DNA of 12,184 nt from Oscillospiraceae bacterium (GTDB lineage Bacteria > Bacillota > Clostridia > Oscillospirales > Ruminococcaceae), in the NCBI GenBank assembly GCA_016296505.1, contig JAEDJD010000036.1:1-12184 (forward strand). The letters run 5' to 3'. Positions 1 to 7,274 of the stretch are shown here, one piece after another (the stretch's first letter is position 1; each line of letters opens with the position of its first letter). A program made the translations under genes and the position numbers. The notes beneath the pieces are model-generated. The model was not told the origin of the DNA. It ran no database searches and saw nothing but the letters and a program-made list of their open reading frames with translations.

Positions 1-176
1 GGCATGGGCGGCGGCGGAACAGGACGATTCCCCTGCGGCGGTTTGGGCGGCGGCGGTGGAACAGGACGATTCCCTTGCGGCGGCTTTGGCGGTGGATTCA
101 TATTTTGTCCGGCATACATCCGGAACAGCTCCTCACGATATCTGCGAGCCGTATCCTCAAATTCCTGACGATTCAT
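1..176 (-). CDS. Proline-rich repeat protein, N-terminal part (runs off left edge)
   Basis: Unrecognised protein; only the first 58 codons are in the window. The ATG at 176 is preceded by AAAGGAG about 6-7 bases upstream on the minus strand, a strong ribosome binding site that fixes the start. Residues 1-25 are a charged helix-like segment (MNRQEFEDTARRYREELFRM and on). From residue 28 a 14-residue unit, PPPKPPQGNRPVPP, is repeated in tandem (K31/K45, Q34/Q48, N36/N50), visible in the DNA as a 42-base period. The frame is still open at position 1. There is no signal peptide or membrane segment in the visible part. A weak TAGAAT-like -10 lies at 208-213 on the minus strand, without a well-spaced -35. 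Proline-rich stretches of this kind serve as flexible linkers or surface/coat proteins in many bacteria, but the function here is unknown. The gene is divergent from the pseudouridine synthase operon. Confidence 0.75.
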   Translation of the reverse strand, partial: MNRQEFEDTARRYREELFRMYAGQNMNPPPKPPQGNRPVPPPPPKPPQGNRPVPPPPM

Positions 177-232
177 GCAAAAACTCCTTTCGTGCGCATT
201 CTGCTTTATTCTATGCAGAAGCGGCGCCGAAC

Positions 233-261
233 TTGACAAGAATCCACAGATGTGATAAGAT
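233..261 (+). promoter_or_regulatory. Sigma-A type promoter with extended -10
   Basis: A perfect -35 box TTGACA (233-238) is followed, after exactly 17 bases, by TAAGAT (256-261) as the -10 box, matching TATAAT at four positions including the key first, second and last bases. A TG one base upstream of the -10 (253-254) makes it an extended -10. The predicted start of transcription is near 268, about 23 bases before the leader ORF start codon. It would drive the plus-strand operon that ends at the hairpin at 3215-3253. This is a sequence match only; start-site mapping was not available. Confidence 0.75.
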
Positions 262-277
262 AACAGAAGAATCTGAA

Positions 278-283
278 AAGGAG
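278..283 (+). promoter_or_regulatory. Ribosome binding site of the leader mini-ORF
   Basis: AAGGAG lies 7 bases upstream of the ATG at 291, which is optimal spacing. It is the best evidence that the 28-codon ORF is translated, and it is the first ribosome binding site after the promoter at 233-261. Confidence 0.7.
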
Positions 284-290
284 CGTACAG

Positions 291-377
291 ATGGCATTTC
301 AAAAAATAAACTTGACTGATCATACAGAGCAGCTTTTTATTCTAACGAAGCTGCAAAAGGAAGGATATTGCCCGTGA
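291..377 (+). CDS. 28-residue leader ORF overlapping the pseudouridine synthase start
   Basis: Small ORF starting at ATG 291 and ending at TGA 375-377. The peptide begins MAFQKINLTD and ends LQKEGYCP; it has no membrane segment or recognised domain and would form a short amphipathic helix. Support for translation is an ideal AAGGAG at 278-283, a strong promoter just upstream, and a stop codon that overlaps the GTG start of the next gene (GTGA, 374-377). The overlap implies translational coupling, and the ribosome binding site of the next gene lies inside this ORF. It carries no run of regulatory codons (no stretch of one amino acid), so a classic attenuator leader peptide is not evident. It may be a coupling leader, a genuine microprotein, or the remnant of a larger gene. 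Function unknown. Confidence 0.55.
   Translation: MAFQKINLTDHTEQLFILTKLQKEGYCP
357..365 (+). promoter_or_regulatory. Ribosome binding site that favours the GTG 374 start
   Basis: The purine tract AAGGAAGGA ends 8 bases before GTG 374 but only 2 bases before the alternative in-frame TTG 368. Spacing therefore favours GTG 374, which also forms the GTGA overlap with the leader ORF stop codon. Confidence 0.65.
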
Positions 378-1237
378 GTCGTCTGCAAATCACTGTGCAT
401 TGTGATGGCGAAATGCCGCTTGGGAATTATCTGCGGAAATATGCAGGCATTTCGGCACAGATGATAAAGCGGCTCAAGGCGGTGCCGGACGGCATGACGC
501 GGAACGGTCAGCATTTGCGAACTGTCGATCCGGTCAGCAGCGGCGATATTATTTTTCTGCATATGCCGGAAGTGTGCAAGCATTTGCCGAATACGGCGCT
601 GCGTCTGTCTGTTGTATATGAATCCTCGCAGATTCTGGTATGCGATAAGCCGGTTGGAATGCCTGTGCATCCGTCCATACTGCATCGGGATGATACGCTT
701 GCAAACTGGTTTGCAGCGCAGTATCCGGACTGCGGCTTTCATGCGGTCAATCGGTTGGACAGAAATACATCCGGACTTTGCCTGATTGCAAAAACAGCTT
801 ACGCTGCAAATTTTCTCCGTAACGGCGTGCAGAAGCGGTATTACGCCTTGGTTGGCGCAGGTTTGCATGGCGTCGGTATGGTCGATGCGCCGATTGCAAG
901 AGCACAGGCTTCCATGATTACGCGCTGCGTGCGTGCGGACGGCAAACCAGCAGTCACGCATTATCGTGTCATAGAGGAAATGCCGGACTGCACGCTTTTG
1001 GAGCTGACGCTGGAAACTGGCAGAACGCATCAGATTCGCGTACATATGGCGCATATCGGTTATCCGCTGCTTGGCGATGATCTGTATGGCGGCGACTGCT
1101 CGCGCATACAGGCGCACGCACTGCACTGCGGTTCCATGACGCTGACCGATCCGGCAGCACATAAAATAATTACCCTGCAAGCACCGCTGCGTGCGGAAAT
1201 GCAGGCGTTTCTGAATAGAAAGGATATCACGATATGA
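374..1237 (+). CDS. RluA/RluD-family RNA pseudouridine synthase
   Basis: Converts specific uridines in RNA (23S rRNA in the best-known members) to pseudouridine in the cytoplasm. The protein has 287 residues from GTG 374, a normal length for the family. Residues about 15-65 look like the S4-type RNA-binding domain. The catalytic domain follows, with the active-site motif NRLDRNTSG at 126-134 (catalytic Asp129) and the conserved block ETGRTHQIRVHM at 214-225 followed by HIGYPLLGDDLYGG. GTG 374 was chosen over TTG 368 from ribosome-binding-site spacing and the GTGA overlap with the leader ORF. The stop overlaps the next start (ATGA, 1234-1237). Several RluD-like paralogues usually coexist in Clostridia, so the exact target uridine cannot be told from sequence and no gene symbol is given. 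Confidence 0.93.
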   Translation: MSRLQITVHCDGEMPLGNYLRKYAGISAQMIKRLKAVPDGMTRNGQHLRTVDPVSSGDIIFLHMPEVCKHLPNTALRLSVVYESSQILVCDKPVGMPVHPSILHRDDTLANWFAAQYPDCGFHAVNRLDRNTSGLCLIAKTAYAANFLRNGVQKRYYALVGAGLHGVGMVDAPIARAQASMITRCVRADGKPAVTHYRVIEEMPDCTLLELTLETGRTHQIRVHMAHIGYPLLGDDLYGGDCSRIQAHALHCGSMTLTDPAAHKIITLQAPLRAEMQAFLNRKDITI

Positions 1238-2187
1238 AAGCAGACTGGAAATTGCAGAATGCAAACTCATATTTTGCTTGTATTCGTAAAAATCCGGAGC
1301 AGCGTGTTTGCCGAAATATTCTTCTTGTCTTGCTGCTGTTTTTGTGTTCTATTTTTCTAGCAGAAATTCTGCAAGTAATTACCGCAAGCTGTATATTGCT
1401 TGGCTTGCAGATTGCAGGCATTTCGACAACAAGCATAATAGAGAATGTCGATGCACAGCTTATGCTCTCACTGTATCTGACATCGATCTGCATTGCGATA
1501 AGCCTTGTGTTCTGTTTAAGCTTTGAAAAACGGTCTGTCGGTACGATGTTTCTGACGCGCCGAAAGCTGATACCGGATTATCTGATCGGAGCGCTGCTCG
1601 GTTTTGCAATGATGGGCGCAGTTGTACTGATCGCATGGTTCAGCGGTGCGATTCGGTTTGAGGGAATCCAGACCGTGCGGCATCCGATTTTGATGATCTT
1701 GCTGTTTATCGGTTGGATGATACAGGGCTTTTCCGAGGAACTTTCTTTTCGCGGCTGGTTGATGACGTCTATTGGTACGCATCATTCTGTTTGGGCGGCG
1801 GTAGCAATCAGTGCAGTCAGTTTTGCGGTGATGCATTGCGGAAACGATGGATTTTCTATATTTGCCATCATCAATCTGATTTTGTTTGGAATCGTAACTG
1901 CGATCTACGTTCTTCGGACAGGCAGTATCTGGGGCGCGGCTGCAATGCACAGTATATGGAATTGGGCGCAGGGGAATTTTTTTGGAATGCAGGTCAGCGG
2001 TATTCCAACCGATAGCACAGTATTGCAGTTTTCACAAAGCGGAAAGTCAGAATGGATCGGCGGCGGCACATTCGGACTGGAGGCAGGCGTTGCAACAACG
2101 ATAGTATTGCTGATCGTTGCGGTTATACTTCTGATGTCTCGGAGACAGACGTTTAATAAGGAGGATGAGGCAAATGAAACAATATAA
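1234..2187 (+). CDS. CPBP-family intramembrane metalloprotease (CAAX protease-like)
   Basis: A 317-residue polytopic membrane protein of the CPBP/Abi family (glutamic-type or metal-dependent intramembrane proteases related to Rce1). All three family motifs are present: EELSFR at 168-173 (Glu168, Glu169, Arg173), FAVMH at 197-201 (His201), and HSIWN at 239-243 (His239, Asn243). Hydrophobic segments lie around residues 28-50, 75-95, 116-138, 150-166, 185-200, 206-226 and 285-301. The start ATG 1234 overlaps the upstream stop (ATGA) and has AGAAAGGA about 9 bases before it. Bacterial members include bacteriocin self-immunity and peptide-processing proteins, but many have no known substrate. The neighbours (pseudouridine synthase, TPR-like protein) do not suggest a bacteriocin cluster, so the substrate is unknown. 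Confidence 0.92.
   Translation: MKADWKLQNANSYFACIRKNPEQRVCRNILLVLLLFLCSIFLAEILQVITASCILLGLQIAGISTTSIIENVDAQLMLSLYLTSICIAISLVFCLSFEKRSVGTMFLTRRKLIPDYLIGALLGFAMMGAVVLIAWFSGAIRFEGIQTVRHPILMILLFIGWMIQGFSEELSFRGWLMTSIGTHHSVWAAVAISAVSFAVMHCGNDGFSIFAIINLILFGIVTAIYVLRTGSIWGAAAMHSIWNWAQGNFFGMQVSGIPTDSTVLQFSQSGKSEWIGGGTFGLEAGVATTIVLLIVAVILLMSRRQTFNKEDEANETI
2158..2164 (+). promoter_or_regulatory. Ribosome binding site that favours the ATG 2174 start
   Basis: AAGGAGG directly abuts ATG 2165 (zero spacing, not usable) and lies 9 bases before ATG 2174. The start of the TPR-like protein is therefore taken as 2174 rather than the longer frame from 2165. Confidence 0.7.
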
Positions 2188-3208
2188 TCCCGAACAGCTT
2201 CGGCAGGAATATCGGGCATTGCAATCGGGCGATTCGCGGATGCGTGCAATCCGGACGGCTGCGGCGGCAGCAGAGCAGGCAAACGATTTGCCATGGGCGA
2301 TACGCTTTCATCATGATTTGATTCATGAGTCGGTATTTTCCGGCGATCGTTATCAGGCGTTGATTGATTTTCCGCAGTATCTTGCGATGGTGAGGCGTGA
2401 TCCGGAACAAGAACGGGAAAATCTTTGGGATACGCTTTGGATGTACAAGTGGATTGTCGAGGCGGCGACAGAATTTTATCAGATCGAAAAAAAGCAGGTT
2501 ATGCAATGGTTTTCGGAGTATCGACGGATGCTGCTGGAAAACGGTTATTCGCTGCGTTCGTGGTATGAAAAGCGCGCAATCTTTTTCAGTTATAGTGATC
2601 GTGCGAAGATGCGCCTTGATTTTGAAAGCTTTCAAAACGCTGCCAAGGACGCTTTGGGAGATGGCGAGGCGAGCGAGTTGGATTCGGTTGTACGTTTTGC
2701 GTTAGAAATGGGTGACCGGACAAAAGCAATGCAGGCGGCAAACCAGATTTTCGACCGTAACCTTCGGACGGAGGAAGTCCCCTGCAAAACCTATCACTAT
2801 CTGCTGCGCGACGCACTGAAATGCGGCGATATGGATGCCGCAGAGAAATATGTACAACCGCTGCGATCGCTTTGTGACGGTCAGCGATTTCAGTTGGAAG
2901 CAATCGGTATGGTGCTCTGCTATGACGCATTGACGGATCTGCGCCGCGGATTGGATTTCTATCAGAAAAATCAGGCATTGCGCGAAGGGTCGCGAAATCC
3001 ATTTTTATGCTTCTGGTTTGATCGCGGAGCGGCAAAGCTGCTGACTGCCGCGGGAGAAAAGGGGCTTTCCGGAACTGATATATCCGGTATGGTGCTGACG
3101 GCGGAGCAGCTTTCAGAAAAGGCAGAGACGATCATGCAGAATTGCCGGACGCTTGCCGAAAAGTTTGACGCGCGTAATCGCTCGAACTATTTTTCTTCTG
3201 AACTATAA
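2174..3208 (+). CDS. Uncharacterised all-helical, TPR-like repeat protein
   Basis: A 344-residue soluble protein with no signal peptide or membrane segment and no named domain that I can assign with certainty. The whole sequence is predicted helical with the alternating small/aromatic pattern of tetratricopeptide-type solenoids, for example around 40-70, 100-140, 170-195, 205-232 and 240-268. A notable aromatic patch is LWMYKW at 88-93, followed by a conserved-looking segment with GYSLRSWYEKR at 124-134. From memory, this arrangement resembles a widespread family of TPR-like hypothetical proteins in actinobacteria and myxobacteria, but the match needs a profile search. It overlaps the protease gene by 14 bases and is the last gene of the operon, so it is co-translated with the membrane protease and could act as a partner or adaptor. 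This last point is inference. Confidence 0.8.
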   Translation: MKQYNPEQLRQEYRALQSGDSRMRAIRTAAAAAEQANDLPWAIRFHHDLIHESVFSGDRYQALIDFPQYLAMVRRDPEQERENLWDTLWMYKWIVEAATEFYQIEKKQVMQWFSEYRRMLLENGYSLRSWYEKRAIFFSYSDRAKMRLDFESFQNAAKDALGDGEASELDSVVRFALEMGDRTKAMQAANQIFDRNLRTEEVPCKTYHYLLRDALKCGDMDAAEKYVQPLRSLCDGQRFQLEAIGMVLCYDALTDLRRGLDFYQKNQALREGSRNPFLCFWFDRGAAKLLTAAGEKGLSGTDISGMVLTAEQLSEKAETIMQNCRTLAEKFDARNRSNYFSSEL

Positions 3209-3214
3209 AAATAT

Positions 3215-3253
3215 AAGCCGTTCTATTCAGCTTCAATCTGAATAGAACGGCTT
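3215..3253. terminator. Bidirectional intrinsic terminator
   Basis: Perfect 16-bp inverted repeat: AAGCCGTTCTATTCAG (3215-3230) and CTGAATAGAACGGCTT (3238-3253), with a 7-base loop. It lies between the end of the plus-strand operon (3208) and the end of dapL on the minus strand (3280). On the minus strand the stem is followed by a T-rich run (TATATTTTTAT). On the plus strand only a short TTTCT follows, so termination is probably stronger for the minus-strand transcript. Confidence 0.9.
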
Positions 3254-3279
3254 TCTGTGATTAAGATGAAAAAATATGC

Positions 3280-4494
3280 TTATCCGCCGGACGCCTGCCA
3301 GAGCGCAAGCTGATCCCAGTCAAGCGCTGCGAGCTGATAGGCAGCTTTCTCAATTGTTTCACGGCTGCCGAATGATGAAAAACGCAGCCATCCCTCGCCT
3401 TGTTCACCGAAGCCGATACCGGGCGCGGAAACGATCCCGTAATGATGCAGCAGCCGCGAAAAACAATCCCAAGAGCGTAGATGATATGGACATTGCATCC
3501 AGACATAGGGTGCGTGTTCGCCTCCGGTTGTGAATACGCCGCTGCGGTGCAAAGCGTTTCGGATGAGATCTGCATTCTCCATATAATACTGCACATCCAT
3601 GCGAACCTGTCGTTGACCTTCGGCTGAAAACACTGCCGCGGCACCGCGCTGTACAATATATGATGTACCGTTATATTTCGTGGACTGCCGCCGCATCCAG
3701 AGTCGGTGGAGAGACTGTCCGCTGGTTGTCAGCGCACGCGGCACAATCACCCAACTGCAACGTACACCGGTAAATCCTGCCATTTTCGAGAAGGAATTGA
3801 TTTCGATGGCGCAGGTTTCCGCGCCGGCAATTTCAAAGATGCTTCGCGGCAGCGCTGCATTGCGGATGTACGCTTCATAGGCGGCGTCATAAATAATACA
3901 AGCCTGATGCGCATGAGCATATTCGACCCAAGCCTGAAGCTGTGCGCGGGAATAAACCGCGCCAGTCGGGTTATTGGGTGAGCAAAGGTAAATCAGATCG
4001 GTATGCACGCCGTCATCCGGCATCGGCAGGAAGCCGTTCTCCTTTGTACCGCGCGCGAATAAAATCTGCCGTCCTGCCATGACGCTCGTATCATAGAATA
4101 CAGGATAGACCGGATTCGGCAGCAGAACGGTGCTGTCCGGCGCAAACAGATCGCAGAGATTGGCAAGATCACTCTTTGCGCCGTCGCTGACGAAAACATC
4201 CTCCGGCTCAATCCCAACCTTAAATGTTCGGTAATATCCGCAGATTGCGCGCCGCAAAGACAATTCCCCTTGCACATCTCCGTAACCGTGAAAGCGGTCT
4301 GTGGAGCGCATTTCCTGTGCGGCAATGGACATTGCATCGCAGACAGCAGGCGCAAGCGGCCGAGTGACATCGTTGATGCCGAGCGACAGAATTTTTGCGT
4401 CAGGATGCTTTTCGCAATGCTGCCGGACGCGTTTTGCGATTTCTGCAAACAAATAATTCTGCTCCAGCTTCGTGATATTTTCGTTCAGCCGCAT
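3280..4494 (-). CDS. dapL: LL-diaminopimelate aminotransferase (DapL)
   Basis: PLP-dependent class I aminotransferase that converts tetrahydrodipicolinate plus glutamate directly to LL-2,6-diaminopimelate, the short DapL route to lysine and to meso-DAP for peptidoglycan. It has 404 residues, close to the usual ~410. The N-terminal NYLFAEIAKRV (13-23) and LGINDVTRPL (38-47) are typical of DapL rather than of other aminotransferases. PLP-binding features are SDGAKSD (103-109), SPNNPTG (172-178, Asn175), YDAAYE (202-207, Asp203), the Schiff-base lysine Lys237 in SFSKMAGFTGVR, and the carboxylate-binding Arg371. ATG 4494 has GAGGTG about 6 bases upstream. It is downstream of proA with a gap of about 78 bases on the same strand and ends at the bidirectional terminator. 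Its presence implies that the organism does not need the DapD/DapC/DapE acyl pathway. Confidence 0.95.
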   Translation of the reverse strand: MRLNENITKLEQNYLFAEIAKRVRQHCEKHPDAKILSLGINDVTRPLAPAVCDAMSIAAQEMRSTDRFHGYGDVQGELSLRRAICGYYRTFKVGIEPEDVFVSDGAKSDLANLCDLFAPDSTVLLPNPVYPVFYDTSVMAGRQILFARGTKENGFLPMPDDGVHTDLIYLCSPNNPTGAVYSRAQLQAWVEYAHAHQACIIYDAAYEAYIRNAALPRSIFEIAGAETCAIEINSFSKMAGFTGVRCSWVIVPRALTTSGQSLHRLWMRRQSTKYNGTSYIVQRGAAAVFSAEGQRQVRMDVQYYMENADLIRNALHRSGVFTTGGEHAPYVWMQCPYHLRSWDCFSRLLHHYGIVSAPGIGFGEQGEGWLRFSSFGSRETIEKAAYQLAALDWDQLALWQASGG

Positions 4495-4572
4495 ATTGTC
4501 ACCTCTTGATCCGAAAAGAAACTGCCAAGCAGATGCCGAATGCCGCTGTAGCGCTTGTTATTTTGTCCTGAA

Positions 4573-5826
4573 TCAACGCACCTGACCATCGCCGTTGATC
4601 AGATACTTAACCGAAGTCAGCTCATACAATCCCATCGGACCGCGTGCATGAAGCTTCTGTGTTGAAATACCGATTTCTGCACCGAAGCCGAATTCGCCGC
4701 CGTCCGTGAAGCGCGTCGAGGCATTGACATAGACCGCTGCCGCATCGACTTCGCGCTGAAATTTTTCTGCGTGATCGAGTGATTTTGTGACGATACATTC
4801 GCTATGATTGGTACCGTAGCGTGCGATATGTGCCATTGCCTCGTCAATATCGCTGACAATTTTCACAGCAAGCTGATAATCGAGATACTCAGCCGCCCAG
4901 TCGTCCTCATTTGCATCGAGGACGCAGTCACCGAGGACGGATTTTGCTGCGCTGTCGCCGTGCAGCGTGACGCTGTGTTCATCAAGCTTTGCTTTCATCA
5001 TCGGCAGGAACTGTGCTGCTATATTTTTGTGAATCAGGACCGTTTCGATGGCGTTGCAAACGGATGGACGCTGCGTTTTACCGTTATCAATGATATGAAC
5101 AGCCATTTCAAGATCGGCTGAATCGTCAACGAAAACATGACAGTTGCCGACGCCCGTTCTGATGACGGGAACGGTCGCATTCTCCGCAACAGCCGCAATG
5201 AGACCTGCACCGCCGCGCGGAATCAGTACATCGAGATACTGCGAGAGTTTCATGAGCTGATTCGAGCTTTCTCTTGAGGTATCCGGCACGAGTTGAATGA
5301 TATCCGCTGGCAATCCTGCCGCTGCAACCGCGTCACGCATGATATTCGTCAGGCAGACATTGGAGCTGAACGCTTCTTTTCCGCCGCGTAGAATCACGCA
5401 GTTTCCGGCTTTCATACAGAGTGTTGCCGCATCGACTGTAACATTTGGCCGGCTTTCGAAAATAATACCGATCACGCCCAGCGGAACGCGCGTTTTCTGG
5501 ATGCGCAGACCGTTCGGACGAACAACGCCGGATTCGATTTTGCCAACAACATCGTCAAGCTGGATCAGCTTACGCACGCCGTCCGCAATGCCAGCAATAC
5601 GAGTCTCATTAAGCAGAAGTCTATCCTGCATTGCCTTTGACATATTGTTTTTGACCGCATTTTCGAGATCAATTTGATTTGCTGCCATGATTTCGGCAGA
5701 ACGGGAAGTCAGTGCGTCTGCGATTGCAGCCAACGCCTTGTTTTTCTGCATCGGAGAGGCGGCGGCGAGTATGCCTGCAACTGCCTTGGCATTTGCACCG
5801 AGTTGCTGAACTGTCAGCTGTTCCAT
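4573..5826 (-). CDS. proA: Gamma-glutamyl phosphate reductase (ProA)
   Basis: Second enzyme of proline synthesis: NADPH-dependent reduction of gamma-glutamyl phosphate to glutamate-5-semialdehyde; aldehyde-dehydrogenase fold, cytoplasmic. It has 417 residues from ATG 5826, the family's normal length. Key features are the substrate/cofactor segment FESRPNVTVDA (123-133), ILRGGKEA (145-152), the catalytic cysteine Cys257 in TQRPSVCNA, and the C-terminal STRFTDGGEFGFGAEIGIST (370-389). The start at 5826 has GGAGG 8 bases upstream. A longer in-frame ATG at 5853 overlaps the stop of the upstream LRR gene (ATGA) but has no good ribosome binding site, so 5826 is preferred. The gene is separated from proB by the LRR gene, which is unusual. 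Confidence 0.96.
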   Translation of the reverse strand: MEQLTVQQLGANAKAVAGILAAASPMQKNKALAAIADALTSRSAEIMAANQIDLENAVKNNMSKAMQDRLLLNETRIAGIADGVRKLIQLDDVVGKIESGVVRPNGLRIQKTRVPLGVIGIIFESRPNVTVDAATLCMKAGNCVILRGGKEAFSSNVCLTNIMRDAVAAAGLPADIIQLVPDTSRESSNQLMKLSQYLDVLIPRGGAGLIAAVAENATVPVIRTGVGNCHVFVDDSADLEMAVHIIDNGKTQRPSVCNAIETVLIHKNIAAQFLPMMKAKLDEHSVTLHGDSAAKSVLGDCVLDANEDDWAAEYLDYQLAVKIVSDIDEAMAHIARYGTNHSECIVTKSLDHAEKFQREVDAAAVYVNASTRFTDGGEFGFGAEIGISTQKLHARGPMGLYELTSVKYLINGDGQVR

Positions 5827-5834
5827 ATGTTTTT

Positions 5835-5839
5835 CCTCC
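5835..5839 (-). promoter_or_regulatory. Ribosome binding site that favours the proA ATG 5826 start
   Basis: GGAGG on the minus strand lies 8 bases before ATG 5826. The alternative ATG 5853 would place this motif inside the coding frame and leaves that codon without a spaced ribosome binding site. Confidence 0.7.
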
Positions 5840-5849
5840 AATATTGATT

Positions 5850-7274
5850 TCATCTTCCGCGCATTTTACGGAGTGCTTCGTCATTGAGCGGACCGTCAAG
5901 CGTATATTTACGGCTGCCGAGAATGACAGTTTTCAGCGCAGTGCAGCCTGCAAAACAGCATCCGACAGCATCCGCGCTATCCTCATCAAAAATGTGCCGG
6001 AACGTGATGTTGAACGGCAGGCGAATTTTTTCCAGCATTTTGCATCTTGCAAAGGTTCGGTATGCGTCAATGCTCTGCACCTGATCCGGAATATATATTT
6101 CACGCAACTCCTCACAGCCAAGAAATGCCTTATATTCGATCTTTTTGACCGTTGTGGGAATATTCACTGTTTCCAGCAATTCGCAGTATTGAAATGTAAA
6201 CGAGCCGATTGCTTCAATGCCATCCGGCAGTTGAATTTTCCGCAGACTTTCGCAGTTCGGGAACACATTTTCAAAATTTCCGGAAAGACGATCCGGCAGC
6301 ACGGCTGTTTCGAGCGAAATACAGTTATAAAACATTCCGCTTTCAATCTTCGTGCCGCGCATACTCTGCGGAAACTTGAAGTGCGTGAGCGCCTTGCATT
6401 CATAAAACGCACGGCTGCCGATCGTTCTGACGCCCTCTGGAATAGCAATCTCCCGCAGTGCATTGCAATTCTCAAATGCATAGGCTTCGATTTCTGTCAA
6501 CGAAGTAGGCAGCGTGATTTTTTCGAGATTCACGCAGCCCGAAAAAGCCTTGCTCCGAATGACTTTCACCCCGTCCGGAACAATGAATTCGGTGATATCA
6601 GGTCGGTTTTTGTATTGCTCCTTTGCAATCTCATACTGCGAAGATGTTTGCGCTGCCGTGAAAATTTTGGCTGCTGGTGCGCGCCGGCTCTGCGGCATCG
6701 CCTGCGTAACGGCGTTTTTGATTTTCGCTACAGCCATCACGGCAGGTTCCGATGACCGCGGCCGCCGATCAATGATTGGAATATCCAGTTTGTGTGCCCA
6801 CGGAATCAGCATTTCGGCATTGTCCTCTGCCCATGCCAAGGAACAAATCCGTTTTTCCGCCGTGCAGATCTGAATGCGTTTGCTGTGGGTGAGCTTCATT
6901 TCTGTGATTTCGCTGCAGCCGTACCACTGCCCACGGTAACAAAATGACTTTCCCTGCACTTCGATCTTAGGCCGCAAAAACTGCCAGAGCGTCACAAGTA
7001 CGCTCATTGCAGCCGCAGCAATAATCAGCATACACGGAATTGTTTCAACTGCGGAGACATTACGTTCACTGTTTAAAATCCAATGCCGTATCAATTCTTT
7101 GCCGCCTATGATAAGCAACAGCCCTGAAAAGCCATAAACAAACGGTGGCAGTGCGCGCATTCCGCCGGCAATGAACCTGATATTCTCCGGCGGCGAATCA
7201 CGGAACGAAAAGATTTCCCGCAAGAGCTTTTCACGCCGCGTCGAAAATCTGCCGCCGTGTTTTCCCTGCCTCAT
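5850..7274 (-). CDS. Membrane-anchored BspA-type leucine-rich-repeat protein
   Basis: A 474-residue protein of unknown role. Residues 1-42 are strongly basic (many Arg and Lys). Two hydrophobic segments follow at about 43-58 and 79-99. Residues about 102-170 form a small domain (beta-rich, with YRGQWYGCSEITEMKL) that recalls bacterial PH-like domains; this is tentative. After a linker of about 50 residues, residues about 226-455 contain LRR_5/BspA-type repeats of the form 'I...AF.GC..L..I.LP..L..I', for example KAFSGCVNLEKITLP at 242-256 and YAFENCNALREIAIP at 265-279. The positive N-terminus suggests that both ends, including the repeats, face the cytoplasm, unlike the usual secreted BspA proteins. 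ATG 7274 overlaps the proB stop (ATGA, 7271-7274), and the stop overlaps a possible proA start (5850-5853). This implies co-translation with proline enzymes. Function unknown. Confidence 0.85.
   Translation of the reverse strand: MRQGKHGGRFSTRREKLLREIFSFRDSPPENIRFIAGGMRALPPFVYGFSGLLLIIGGKELIRHWILNSERNVSAVETIPCMLIIAAAAMSVLVTLWQFLRPKIEVQGKSFCYRGQWYGCSEITEMKLTHSKRIQICTAEKRICSLAWAEDNAEMLIPWAHKLDIPIIDRRPRSSEPAVMAVAKIKNAVTQAMPQSRRAPAAKIFTAAQTSSQYEIAKEQYKNRPDITEFIVPDGVKVIRSKAFSGCVNLEKITLPTSLTEIEAYAFENCNALREIAIPEGVRTIGSRAFYECKALTHFKFPQSMRGTKIESGMFYNCISLETAVLPDRLSGNFENVFPNCESLRKIQLPDGIEAIGSFTFQYCELLETVNIPTTVKKIEYKAFLGCEELREIYIPDQVQSIDAYRTFARCKMLEKIRLPFNITFRHIFDEDSADAVGCCFAGCTALKTVILGSRKYTLDGPLNDEALRKMRGR

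Noticed and set aside
56..319. Plus-strand open frame at the left edge
   Set aside because: It lies opposite the proline-rich gene and runs through the promoter at 233-261; no ribosome binding site at its start.
320..1270. Long minus-strand open frame opposite the pseudouridine synthase
   Set aside because: Antisense shadow: Cys/Arg/His-rich composition, no ribosome binding site or domain, and the plus strand encodes a clear RluD-type protein.
4495..4572. Possible terminator between proA and dapL (CAAGC/GCTTG arms)
   Set aside because: Only a 5-bp stem with a long loop and no clean T-run; too weak to call. proA and dapL may be co-transcribed.
5712..6755. 347-codon plus-strand open frame opposite proA and the LRR gene
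   Set aside because: Antisense shadow produced by the codon pattern of the LRR repeats; it spans the junction of two real genes and has no recognisable domain.
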